Part shown: one piece after another, positions 6,369 to 12,321 of the stretch
Numbering within the stretch: position 1 is the first letter of the stretch
How the letters are laid out: each line of letters opens with the position of its first letter
Source: UBA5794 sp965368815
GTDB taxonomy: Bacteria; Actinomycetota; Acidimicrobiia; Spongiisociales; UBA5794
Assembly (NCBI GenBank): GCA_965368815.1
Contig: CBDUOH010000046.1
Location: 1 to 17,112 of the forward strand
Length of the DNA stretch: 17,112 bases
Direction of reading: 5' to 3'
The notes under the pieces: generated by a model
Database searches by the model: none
Told to the model about the DNA's origin: nothing
The model's input: the letters and a program-made list of their open reading frames with translations, nothing else
Program-made: the position numbers and the translations under genes

Positions 6369-7105
6369 CACGAAGCCCCCGGATAACTGCGTTCCATCCA
6401 CTGCATCTCGGCAAGCATGTGACCGAGGTGCTCGGTGTGCCGCCCGGCGCGTCCACCCGTTGCCTGGTATGGATCGCTCGGAAGGACCAGGGTTGCCTCC
6501 TCGATGATCTCGTTGACCCTGGCCAAGAACGCCGCGTGATGCCGCGACATCGCCGGGCCGTATCCCTCGACATCCTCGAACAGCTCGGCAGTGAACCGCC
6601 ACATGTGGTCCACGGCATCCTGCATCCGCGCGTGGCTCTCGTCCGTTCCGTCACCGAGCCGGACGACCCACGCCCGGGAATGTCTGAGGTGATATGTCGC
6701 CTCCTTCAGCGCCCGTGCCGCGATGCCGCCCAACTGCTCATCGTCGTCGCCGGAGAGCTCCTGCCACAGCAACGTCTGATAGACATCGAAGAAGAAGGAT
6801 CGGGCGATCAGATGCCCGAAGTCCGCGTGCGGTTGCTCGACCAGGAGCGCGTTCGTGTACTCACGTTCGTTCCGCAGCATCGCGTAACGATCAGCGGTGG
6901 CTCCGCCTCCCTCGAGCTCGGCTGCATAGTTGTACAGGTGCATGGCAACGCCGAGATGGTCGAGCCCGATGTTGGCCACGGCGATGTCCTGTTCGAGATC
7001 GGGTGCCTTCGAGATGTACTCCCCGAGGCGTTGCGCGAGGACGAGGTTGTCGTCCGCGTGTCGAATCAGGAACGCGACCTTCGTCGTGTCCGTCTTCGCA
7101 CTCAT
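6365..7105 (-). CDS. paaC: PaaC, structural subunit of phenylacetyl-CoA 1,2-epoxidase
   Basis: A 246-residue ferritin-like all-helical protein, the non-catalytic partner of PaaA. PaaA and PaaC form the core heterodimers of the epoxidase, and PaaC supports PaaA structurally. Family segments include NIGLDHLGVAMHLYNYA (about 46-62), RNEREYTNALLVEQPHADFGHLIARSFFFD (about 78-107), KEATYHLRHSRAWVVRLGDGTDESHARMQ (about 133-161) and the C-terminal GRAGRHTEHLGHMLAEMQWMERSYPGASW. The length is normal. The start overlaps the paaB stop as ATGA, and its stop overlaps the paaD start as GTGA, so its translation is coupled on both sides. Confidence 0.95.
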   Translation of the reverse strand: MSAKTDTTKVAFLIRHADDNLVLAQRLGEYISKAPDLEQDIAVANIGLDHLGVAMHLYNYAAELEGGGATADRYAMLRNEREYTNALLVEQPHADFGHLIARSFFFDVYQTLLWQELSGDDDEQLGGIAARALKEATYHLRHSRAWVVRLGDGTDESHARMQDAVDHMWRFTAELFEDVEGYGPAMSRHHAAFLARVNEIIEEATLVLPSDPYQATGGRAGRHTEHLGHMLAEMQWMERSYPGASW

Positions 7106-7443
7106 AGCTGCCCGACCTCGTCTGGTATCTCGTAGAAGGTGGGGTGCCGGTATGGCTTGTCATCGGAGGGATCGAACATCACCGTCGGGTCGCTCGATGC
7201 GTGGATCGCCGTCGAAGGGACAACCCACAACGCCGCGGTGTCACCTCGACGTGTGTACGCGTCACGGGCGTTGAGCATCGCAGTTTCGGCATCGGGTGCG
7301 TGGAGCGACCCACAATGGGTGTAGGAGAGCCCACGGCGGGGCCGGACGAACACCTCCCACAGCTGCCACCCACCATCGTGACCACTGTCGAGTGCCACCT
7401 CGTCGGGCTTTTCTCCGGGGACAACGGGAACGTCGTAGCTCAT
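7102..7443 (-). CDS. paaB: PaaB, small subunit of phenylacetyl-CoA 1,2-epoxidase
   Basis: A 113-residue protein matching PaaB, the small subunit thought to bridge PaaAC units and help couple them to the PaaE reductase. Recognisable segments are WQLWEVFVRPRRGLSYTHCGSLHAPDAETA (about 26-55), ARDAYTRRGD and LWVVPSTAI. The C-terminal tail HPTFYEIPDEVGQL is also typical. The ATG at 7443 lies 9 nt after the paaA stop, and its ribosome binding sequence (GAGGTG) includes bases of that stop codon. Its own stop overlaps the paaC start (ATGA). Confidence 0.95.
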   Translation of the reverse strand: MSYDVPVVPGEKPDEVALDSGHDGGWQLWEVFVRPRRGLSYTHCGSLHAPDAETAMLNARDAYTRRGDTAALWVVPSTAIHASSDPTVMFDPSDDKPYRHPTFYEIPDEVGQL

Positions 7444-7452
7444 CGGATCACC

Positions 7453-8394
7453 TCAGGCGACCCGTGCCGGGCGGTGGGCGTGTTTGTCTGCATAGGCCGT
7501 CGCCGCGGCGCGGACCCATTCGCCGTCGTCCCACGCCTGGCGCTTGTGGGCGATGCGTTCACGATTGGCCGGACCGTTGCCCTTCACCACAGCCCAGAAC
7601 TCGTCCCAATCGATCTGGCCGAACCGCCAGTGGCCCGATGCCTCATCGAAATGGAGGTCTGGATCGGGCAGCGTGCAGTTGAGGTAGTGGGCCTGCGGGA
7701 CGGTCTGGTCGACATACATCTGACGGAGATCGTCGTTCGAGATCCGTTTGATCTTCCAGGCCATCGATTCCTCGGTGTGGGTGGACTCGCTGTCGTGGGG
7801 TCCGAACATCATCAGCGATGGCCACCACCACCGATTGATGGCGTCCTGCAGCATCGCCTTCTGCTCGTCTGTTCCCTTGGCGAGCTCCATCAGAATCGCG
7901 TAGCCCTGGCGGGCATGGAAGCTCTCCTCTTTGCAGATCCTCACCATCGCGCGTGCGTACGGGCCATAGGAGGTTCCCTGGAGCATGATCTGGTTCACGA
8001 TCGCCGCGCCGTCGACGAGCCAACCGATGGCGCCGATGTCAGCCCACGAGAGCGTCGGATAATTGAAGATCGATGAGTACTTCTGCTTGCCGGTGTGCAG
8101 CAGGTTCTGCAGCTCATCCCGGGTGATGCCGAGGGTCTCTGCTGCCGAATAGAGGTACAACCCGTGACCTGCCTCGTCCTGCACCTTCGCCATGAGGATG
8201 GCCTTGCGCAGGAGGGTCGGCGCCCGCGTGATCCAGTTCGCCTCGGGCTGCATACCGATGATCTCGGAGTGGGCGTGCTGCGCGATCTGTCGTATGAGTG
8301 TGGACCGGTAGCCGTCTGGCATCCAATCCCGTGGCTCGACCTTTTCGTCAGCGGCAATGGTCTGCTCGAACTCAGCACGCGCATCAATCGTCAT
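7453..8394 (-). CDS. paaA: PaaA, catalytic di-iron subunit of phenylacetyl-CoA 1,2-epoxidase
   Basis: A 313-residue ferritin-like di-iron oxygenase subunit that epoxidises the aromatic ring of phenylacetyl-CoA, the first committed step of aerobic phenylacetate degradation. All six iron ligands known from Escherichia coli (Glu42, Glu72, His75, Asp126, Glu155, His158, from memory) are present with a constant shift of two: Glu44 (HSEIIGMQPE), Glu74 and His77 (QDEAGHG), Asp128 (WLVDGAAI), Glu157 and His160 (KEESFHARQG). It is therefore predicted active. The start at ATG 8394 is fixed by GGAGG five bases upstream (8404..8400) and by family length; an open frame extends far upstream through the promoter and into the next gene but is not coding. 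It is the first gene of the operon paaABCDE-tetR-doxX. Confidence 0.96.
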   Translation of the reverse strand: MTIDARAEFEQTIAADEKVEPRDWMPDGYRSTLIRQIAQHAHSEIIGMQPEANWITRAPTLLRKAILMAKVQDEAGHGLYLYSAAETLGITRDELQNLLHTGKQKYSSIFNYPTLSWADIGAIGWLVDGAAIVNQIMLQGTSYGPYARAMVRICKEESFHARQGYAILMELAKGTDEQKAMLQDAINRWWWPSLMMFGPHDSESTHTEESMAWKIKRISNDDLRQMYVDQTVPQAHYLNCTLPDPDLHFDEASGHWRFGQIDWDEFWAVVKGNGPANRERIAHKRQAWDDGEWVRAAATAYADKHAHRPARVA

Positions 8395-8411
8395 GGAGAC
8401 CTCCGAACGGA

Positions 8412-8440
8412 ATGCTACCAAACGAACGGTTGTTTGTCGG
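8412..8440 (-). promoter_or_regulatory. Candidate promoter of the paa operon
   Basis: On the minus strand CCGACA (8440..8435; GACA matches the -35 consensus) is followed, after a 17-nt spacer, by TAGCAT (8417..8412), a TAnnnT -10 box. Transcription would start near 8405, just at the ribosome binding site, giving a leader of about 11 nt. The spacer is occupied almost completely by the inverted repeat described separately. Confidence 0.6.
8419..8436. promoter_or_regulatory. Candidate PaaR (TetR) operator in the paaA promoter
   Basis: CAAACGAACGGTTG (8419-8432) matches nine of ten defined positions of the PaaR operator consensus CNAACGNNCGTTNG reported for Thermus thermophilus (consensus quoted from memory). 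The imperfect palindrome extends to CAAAC...GTTTG, ending at 8436. It lies between the -35 and -10 boxes of the paa promoter, an ideal position for repression by the TetR protein encoded in the same operon. Confidence 0.65.
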
Positions 8441-8466
8441 AGCGTCCTGTCACCCCTCGGCAGGCT

Positions 8467-8497
8467 GGCTGAGGGGCCCGAGTGTGACCCCTCAGCC
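8467..8497 (-). terminator. GC-rich hairpin downstream of the membrane protein gene, possible terminator
   Basis: GGCTGAGGGG (8467-8476) and CCCCTCAGCC (8488-8497) are perfect 10-bp arms around an 11-nt loop, starting 18 nt after the stop of the membrane protein gene. There is no T-run after it on either strand, so it would be an atypical terminator. A second CCCCTC at 8453-8458 can pair with the same GAGGGG (8471-8476), giving two mutually exclusive hairpins. It may also insulate the paa promoter from read-through. Confidence 0.55.
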
Positions 8498-8515
8498 GGA
8501 CACCGACACGGCGCG

Positions 8516-9199
8516 TCACGCGCGACGCATCGAGAACACCCCGACGGCAATGAGCCAACCGATTCCGATGGGGACGAGCGCAAACCCGAGCGTCGAGGAC
8601 GCCCCCATGAAGATCGCCAGGGTCGCGACCGCACCTGCGATTCCACACAACCATGCCCACACGCTGAGCCAGCCCGGCATCCAGGTTGCTTTGCCGGACA
8701 AGCCGACGAGCACCGGCGAGACCCCGATGATGAAGATCGTGGCGACATCGTCAAGCGTCGTCCCGAGGAAGGCGAGTACATCGCCAAGCTCATACGACGT
8801 GGAGCCCGATCCCGCCAACCTCACCAAGGCCGCCAGGACGAGGAACGCCACGACTGCAGCAGCCGCTCCGATCGCGTAGGTCGAACGAGCTGCCATGCCT
8901 GCGGGCCCACCCCCGACCCCGGCGAGCAACCCTCCACCGACCGCCATCGTGGTTGCTCCAAGAACCCAGAAGAAGAGTCCGGCATAGAGCACGGTGGTGT
9001 TCGCTGCCGCATCGGTGAAATACGCTTCGGTGTCGCCTGACGACACCGCAAGCCACGCATCCGCGCCGCCCGCAAAGTACAGCGCTGCCCCAACAAGCAT
9101 CACGACTGCGCCCATCAGGGCGACGAGTCCAGCTGTCCGCAACCGAGGGACTGAGAGCATCCCTGAGCCCTCCGCAGTCGTATCGAGTACGTCGGTCAT
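8516..9199 (-). CDS. Polytopic membrane protein of unknown function (about six helices)
   Basis: A 227-residue, Ala/Gly/Val-rich membrane protein. The hydrophobic segments lie at about residues 23-44, 70-94, 106-129, 148-166, 180-200 and 203-223, after a polar cytoplasmic-like N-terminus of about 20 residues. A loop of about 24 residues between helices 1 and 2 (WLAVSSGDTEAYFTDAAAN) carries the acidic and polar residues. The overall layout resembles DUF4386-type membrane proteins, but I cannot assign a family with confidence. The start is supported by AGGAGG five bases upstream of the ATG. The gene is divergent from the second tetR gene across a repeat-rich control region, which suggests that this TetR regulates it. 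The stop is followed by a GC-rich hairpin. Confidence 0.8.
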   Translation of the reverse strand: MTDVLDTTAEGSGMLSVPRLRTAGLVALMGAVVMLVGAALYFAGGADAWLAVSSGDTEAYFTDAAANTTVLYAGLFFWVLGATTMAVGGGLLAGVGGGPAGMAARSTYAIGAAAAVVAFLVLAALVRLAGSGSTSYELGDVLAFLGTTLDDVATIFIIGVSPVLVGLSGKATWMPGWLSVWAWLCGIAGAVATLAIFMGASSTLGFALVPIGIGWLIAVGVFSMRRA

Positions 9200-9217
9200 G
9201 TCATCCTCCTGCTCACG

Positions 9218-9236
9218 GTGTGCACATTTTGCACAC
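9218..9236. promoter_or_regulatory. Inverted repeat GTGTGCA-N5-TGCACAC, candidate TetR operator
   Basis: GTGTGCA (9218-9224) and TGCACAC (9230-9236) form a perfect 7-bp-arm dyad with a 5-nt centre. The dyad lies within the expected leader of the membrane protein gene, just after its predicted transcription start. A third copy of the half-site, GTGTGCA, occurs at 9269-9275 over the expected -35 position of the tetR gene. The arrangement suits autoregulation together with control of the divergent gene. Confidence 0.6.
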
Positions 9237-9239
9237 TAC

Positions 9240-9268
9240 TTGCAGAGACACTACACAAATTGCAGAGA
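9240..9268 (+). repeat. Direct repeat TTGCAGAGA, two copies 20 bp apart
   Basis: TTGCAGAGA occurs at 9240-9248 and 9260-9268. The 20-bp period is close to two helical turns, so both copies face the same side of the DNA. The repeats flank the predicted -10 of the membrane protein gene and share the TGCA core with the dyad half-sites beside them, so they may be weaker sites of the same regulator. Confidence 0.6.
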
Positions 9269-9276
9269 GTGTGCAA
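9248..9276 (-). promoter_or_regulatory. Candidate promoter of the membrane protein gene
   Basis: On the minus strand TTGCAC (9276..9271) and TAGTGT (9253..9248) are separated by 17 nt. The start would be near 9241, with a leader of about 40 nt ending in AGGAGG. A second TAGTGT at 9238..9233 is an alternative -10 with a poorer -35. Confidence 0.4.
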
Positions 9277-9292
9277 CATATGCAATGCGTGA

Positions 9293-9298
9293 TAAGAT
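9293..9298 (+). promoter_or_regulatory. Candidate -10 box for leaderless transcription of the second tetR
   Basis: TAAGAT fits TAnnnT and is followed by exactly 6 nt (ttcccc) before ATG 9305. There is no Shine-Dalgarno. The -35 position (about 9270-9275) overlaps a GTGTGCA half-site rather than a good consensus hexamer. Confidence 0.5.
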
Positions 9299-9304
9299 TT
9301 CCCC

Positions 9305-9913
9305 ATGACCGAATCACTCCGCGACCGCCAGAAGCAGCTGACCGAAGAAGCGGTCGTCCTGGCACTGGCCAGACATGTGACCGAAACAGGCTCGTTCGAC
9401 TTCGCCGTCGCAGACATCGCGGCCAAGGCTGGCGTGTCGCCTCGAACGGTCTACAACCATTTCGGCGACCGCCAGGGACTGATCGATGCACTTGCCGAGT
9501 ACGCAGGGCGCGAGATGGAGAAGCGCGGTGGCACCGACATCCCTGCCGTCCTGGCCGAACTCCCCGATCGGATAGGACCCAACTTCCTTGCGATGGAAGC
9601 AACCCCGGAGTTGTCAGCTGCGTTCGCGAGACTCGACTACGCGAGCCAACCCTCAGCCTCACGAGCCCGTCGCACGGCCAAGATCCTCGAGCTCGTCCGG
9701 GCATCGCACCCGCAGTTGGGAGAGCGCCAGAGTGAGGCAGTCGCGGTGATCATCCGCAACATGGCCAGTTCGACGACGTGGTATCGACTCACCCGGGAAC
9801 ACGGACTCACCTCCGAGGAAGCGGCAGCCGTCGCCTCGTGGACCATGCGGCTCCAGATCTCTGCCCTCGAACAAGATGACCTGCCTGTCATCGACACCGA
9901 TGATGCACACTGA
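9305..9913 (+). CDS. TetR-family transcriptional regulator
   Basis: A 202-residue TetR regulator. The DNA-binding domain covers about residues 10-58, with the helix-turn-helix at VADIAAKAGVSPRTVYNHFGDRQGLIDAL (about 35-63), very close to the family consensus. The C-terminal ligand and dimer domain (about 65-202) has no specific signature I recognise. The gene is probably leaderless. It is divergent from a membrane protein gene across clustered TGCA-containing repeats, its likely binding sites, and its 3' end overlaps the start of the dikinase-like gene by 11-14 bp. I infer that it controls itself, the dikinase-like protein and the membrane protein. The inducing ligand is unknown. Confidence 0.92.
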   Translation: MTESLRDRQKQLTEEAVVLALARHVTETGSFDFAVADIAAKAGVSPRTVYNHFGDRQGLIDALAEYAGREMEKRGGTDIPAVLAELPDRIGPNFLAMEATPELSAAFARLDYASQPSASRARRTAKILELVRASHPQLGERQSEAVAVIIRNMASSTTWYRLTREHGLTSEEAAAVASWTMRLQISALEQDDLPVIDTDDAH

Positions 9914-12293
9914 TCACCTTGGTTCGGCGGGTCCCGATGCAATGGGATCCAAGGCTGCCGTCCTCGCCCGATTGTCCGAGAACGGGTTTGCGGTCCCCGA
10001 GGGCTATGTGATCGGGGTCGAGGTTCTCTCGACATGGCCACCGAACACGCCGGCGCCGCCCCACGTCGTATCGGAAGTCGAGCGTGCCGTCGCAATGCTC
10101 GGACCCGGACCGTACGCCGTGCGGTCGTCTGCTGTCGAGGAAGATGGCGCCACGGCCTCGTTCGCCGGGATGTACACGACGACCCTGGGTGTCGAAGGCG
10201 TGGGGGGTGTGCTCGATGCGATTGCCGCGACACTCGAATCTGCAATGGCGGCACCTGTGGTCGCGTACAGCGGCGCTGCCCGACCGGAAATGGCAATCCT
10301 GATCCAACCGATGCTCGACCCTGCAGCCGCCGGCATCGCCTTCACGGCCGACCCGGTGTCGGGCGATCGTGCAACCGTACGGGTCTCGGGTGTCCGGGGA
10401 CTTGGCGATGCCGTTGCCGATGGAACCGTGACGCCCGACGAATGGGATGTGACCGATGGGATTCCACGCAGAAGATCCGACTCGGGCGTGGAGGCTCTCG
10501 GCGAATCCCAGGTCAAACAGATAGCTCGAGTCGCAATGGACATCGAAGCCGTCCAAGGGGCCCCGCAGGACGTGGAGTGGGCGATCGTCGATGATGTGGT
10601 CGTTGTGCTCCAGGCGCGACCGATCACAGCCCTCCCGTCACCGCCGACAGACCGCCTCGACGGGGCGAACTGGGAGAAGGACACGGCCCACTACCCCGAA
10701 CAACTCACGGCCTTCGGCTGGAGTCTCGTTGCCGGCGATCGAATCGGGCGGGTGTTCGCCCGATACGGCCTCCTGATCGACGGTCTCGAGAGTCGACTCA
10801 TCGGAGGTGAGGTCTACGTCCGGCCCGATCCCGTCATCGGATCCGCCGACTCTTCGGCGAAACCACCACCTGCATGGGTACTCGGCTTGGCGTCCCGGGC
10901 GGTACCCGCCCTCCGCAAGCGCATGAGCGCAGCGCAAGCGGCAGTGGAGGCAGGTTTGGACACGCTCCCCCGCCGCTGGTCGGACGTTGAGCGACAGGAC
11001 TTCCTGGACCGGCTCGATGAGCTCCGCGCTATCGATCCCGCCAGCCTCGACACGGATTCGTTCGTGGCGCATCTCGATGCAATCCGTGCGGTGATGGCCG
11101 ATGGTGCCGAGTCCCACTTCAACATCGCGGTCCCGTATTTCGTGTTCCTCCACGAGTTCGCGACAACCATGGAATCCTCGCTTGGTTGGACCTTCGACCA
11201 ATCGGTGGCCCTCCTCGATTCGCCTGCGAGTCGACCAACGAGCGACCTCGATCCCATCCGGTCAGCACTCGCAGCGGACGACGAGGCTCGGACCGCACTC
11301 CTGGCGAACCCATCCGATCCTGTCGGTGCCATCGGATCGGTGCATCCGGCACTCGCCATCAGGCTCAAGGAATGGATCGACCGCAACGGGTGGCGAACGT
11401 CGGGGTATGACGCAGGAAGCCCTGCGCTGATCGAGCGGCCAGGGCTCATCACCCGTCTCCTCGTGTCGAGCCACGAGGCACCGGCAGCATCCACCGTCGA
11501 GACCGAACTGTCACGAGCGCTCGAAGGCATGGCCGCCGAGGACCGCGAGAACGTGGAGAAGGCACTCGAACTCGCACGATGGATCTACCCCATGCGGGAG
11601 GACAACGTGATCATCGTCGACAACCTGCCGTCCGGCCTCGCCCGCCGCTGGCTCCTCGAAGCGGGAACCCGGTTACGGCAACGGGACCTGATTGCACGTC
11701 GCGACGATGCAGCCCACCTCGAGGCGAACGAGATCGTCGACGCACTCACCGATACCGACGATGCAAGCTCGCCCTCACGCCTGCGGGACATCGTGGCGAA
11801 ACGGAGGTCGGAGTGGGCTTGGGTGACCGCGCACCCCGGTCCGAAGTTCGTCGGCAAACGGACGCCGCCTCCCGACGTGTCCAGGTTGCCCGCTGCAGGT
11901 CGACGGTTGAACGGCGCTCTGCTGTGGGCCATGTCGCATGAGTATCCCGCCGACGTCGCGCAACAGGACGATGCGCACCTCCTCCGCGGATCGCCGGGGT
12001 CAGCGGGCACCTACACCGGCACCGTGCGCATCGTTCGTGGTGAGAGCGACTTCGCCAAAGTCCGCCCCGGGGATGTGCTGGTGTGCCCGGTCACCACCCC
12101 CGCCTGGACGGTCCTGTTCCCGCTGATCGGAGCGCTCGTGACCGACGGCGGTGGTGTTCTGTCGCACGCAGCGATCGTGGCCCGTGAACACGGAGTACCT
12201 GCCGTTCTCGGCACCGGTGTCGCCACACATGCGCTCAGCGACGGGCAACTTGTCTCGGTCGACGGCACAGCAGGCAAAGTCGAGATCCACTGA
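9900..12293 (+). CDS. PEP synthase-related dikinase with rifampin phosphotransferase-like architecture
   Basis: A 797-residue protein. Residues about 8-250 are the PEP/pyruvate-binding ATP-grasp domain: GSKAAVLARL (Lys18), PYAVRSSAVEEDGATASFAG (Arg75, start of the nucleotide-binding core), and VVVLQARPIT closing the domain. Residues about 250-690 form a large helical domain with no recognised signature. The C-terminal 100 residues are the swivelling phosphohistidine domain with GGVLSHAAIVAREHGVPAV; His756 is the expected phospho-carrier. There is no PEP-binding TIM barrel after it, unlike PEP synthase and PPDK. That order (ATP-grasp, acceptor domain, His domain) is that of rifampin phosphotransferase, which moves the beta-phosphate of ATP to the drug. 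The acceptor here is unknown. The start is uncertain: ATG 9900 or 9903 (both overlap tetR) or ATG 9876; none has a good ribosome binding site. The rifamycin-associated upstream element is not seen. Confidence 0.85.
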   Translation: MMHTDHLGSAGPDAMGSKAAVLARLSENGFAVPEGYVIGVEVLSTWPPNTPAPPHVVSEVERAVAMLGPGPYAVRSSAVEEDGATASFAGMYTTTLGVEGVGGVLDAIAATLESAMAAPVVAYSGAARPEMAILIQPMLDPAAAGIAFTADPVSGDRATVRVSGVRGLGDAVADGTVTPDEWDVTDGIPRRRSDSGVEALGESQVKQIARVAMDIEAVQGAPQDVEWAIVDDVVVVLQARPITALPSPPTDRLDGANWEKDTAHYPEQLTAFGWSLVAGDRIGRVFARYGLLIDGLESRLIGGEVYVRPDPVIGSADSSAKPPPAWVLGLASRAVPALRKRMSAAQAAVEAGLDTLPRRWSDVERQDFLDRLDELRAIDPASLDTDSFVAHLDAIRAVMADGAESHFNIAVPYFVFLHEFATTMESSLGWTFDQSVALLDSPASRPTSDLDPIRSALAADDEARTALLANPSDPVGAIGSVHPALAIRLKEWIDRNGWRTSGYDAGSPALIERPGLITRLLVSSHEAPAASTVETELSRALEGMAAEDRENVEKALELARWIYPMREDNVIIVDNLPSGLARRWLLEAGTRLRQRDLIARRDDAAHLEANEIVDALTDTDDASSPSRLRDIVAKRRSEWAWVTAHPGPKFVGKRTPPPDVSRLPAAGRRLNGALLWAMSHEYPADVAQQDDAHLLRGSPGSAGTYTGTVRIVRGESDFAKVRPGDVLVCPVTTPAWTVLFPLIGALVTDGGGVLSHAAIVAREHGVPAVLGTGVATHALSDGQLVSVDGTAGKVEIH

Positions 12294-12321
12294 ACCGTTC
12301 TCCGCACACGGGATCGACCCG

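Noticed and set aside
7144..8076. A 310-codon open frame on the plus strand opposite paaB and paaA
   Set aside because: It is antisense to two highly conserved genes and shows no protein family pattern.
8395..8793. N-terminal extension of the paaA frame upstream of ATG 8394
   Set aside because: It would run through the paa promoter, the operator and part of the membrane protein gene. ATG 8394 has GGAGG at good spacing and gives the usual PaaA length with ligands at the expected positions.
9200..9304. Rifamycin-associated element upstream of the tetR/dikinase genes
   Set aside because: The remembered element has a GGGGCTTGC core; nothing like it occurs here. The repeats present are of the GTGTGCA/TTGCA type.
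9876..9899. ATG 9876 as start of the dikinase-like gene
   Set aside because: It would lengthen the overlap with tetR to 38 bp, and the added residues (MTCLSSTP) lack family similarity. It is kept as a less likely alternative because no start has a good ribosome binding site.
12309..12321. CGGG-ATCGA-CCCG hairpin between the dikinase and glutamate dehydrogenase stops
   Set aside because: The stem is only 4 bp with no T-run, so it cannot be supported as a terminator.
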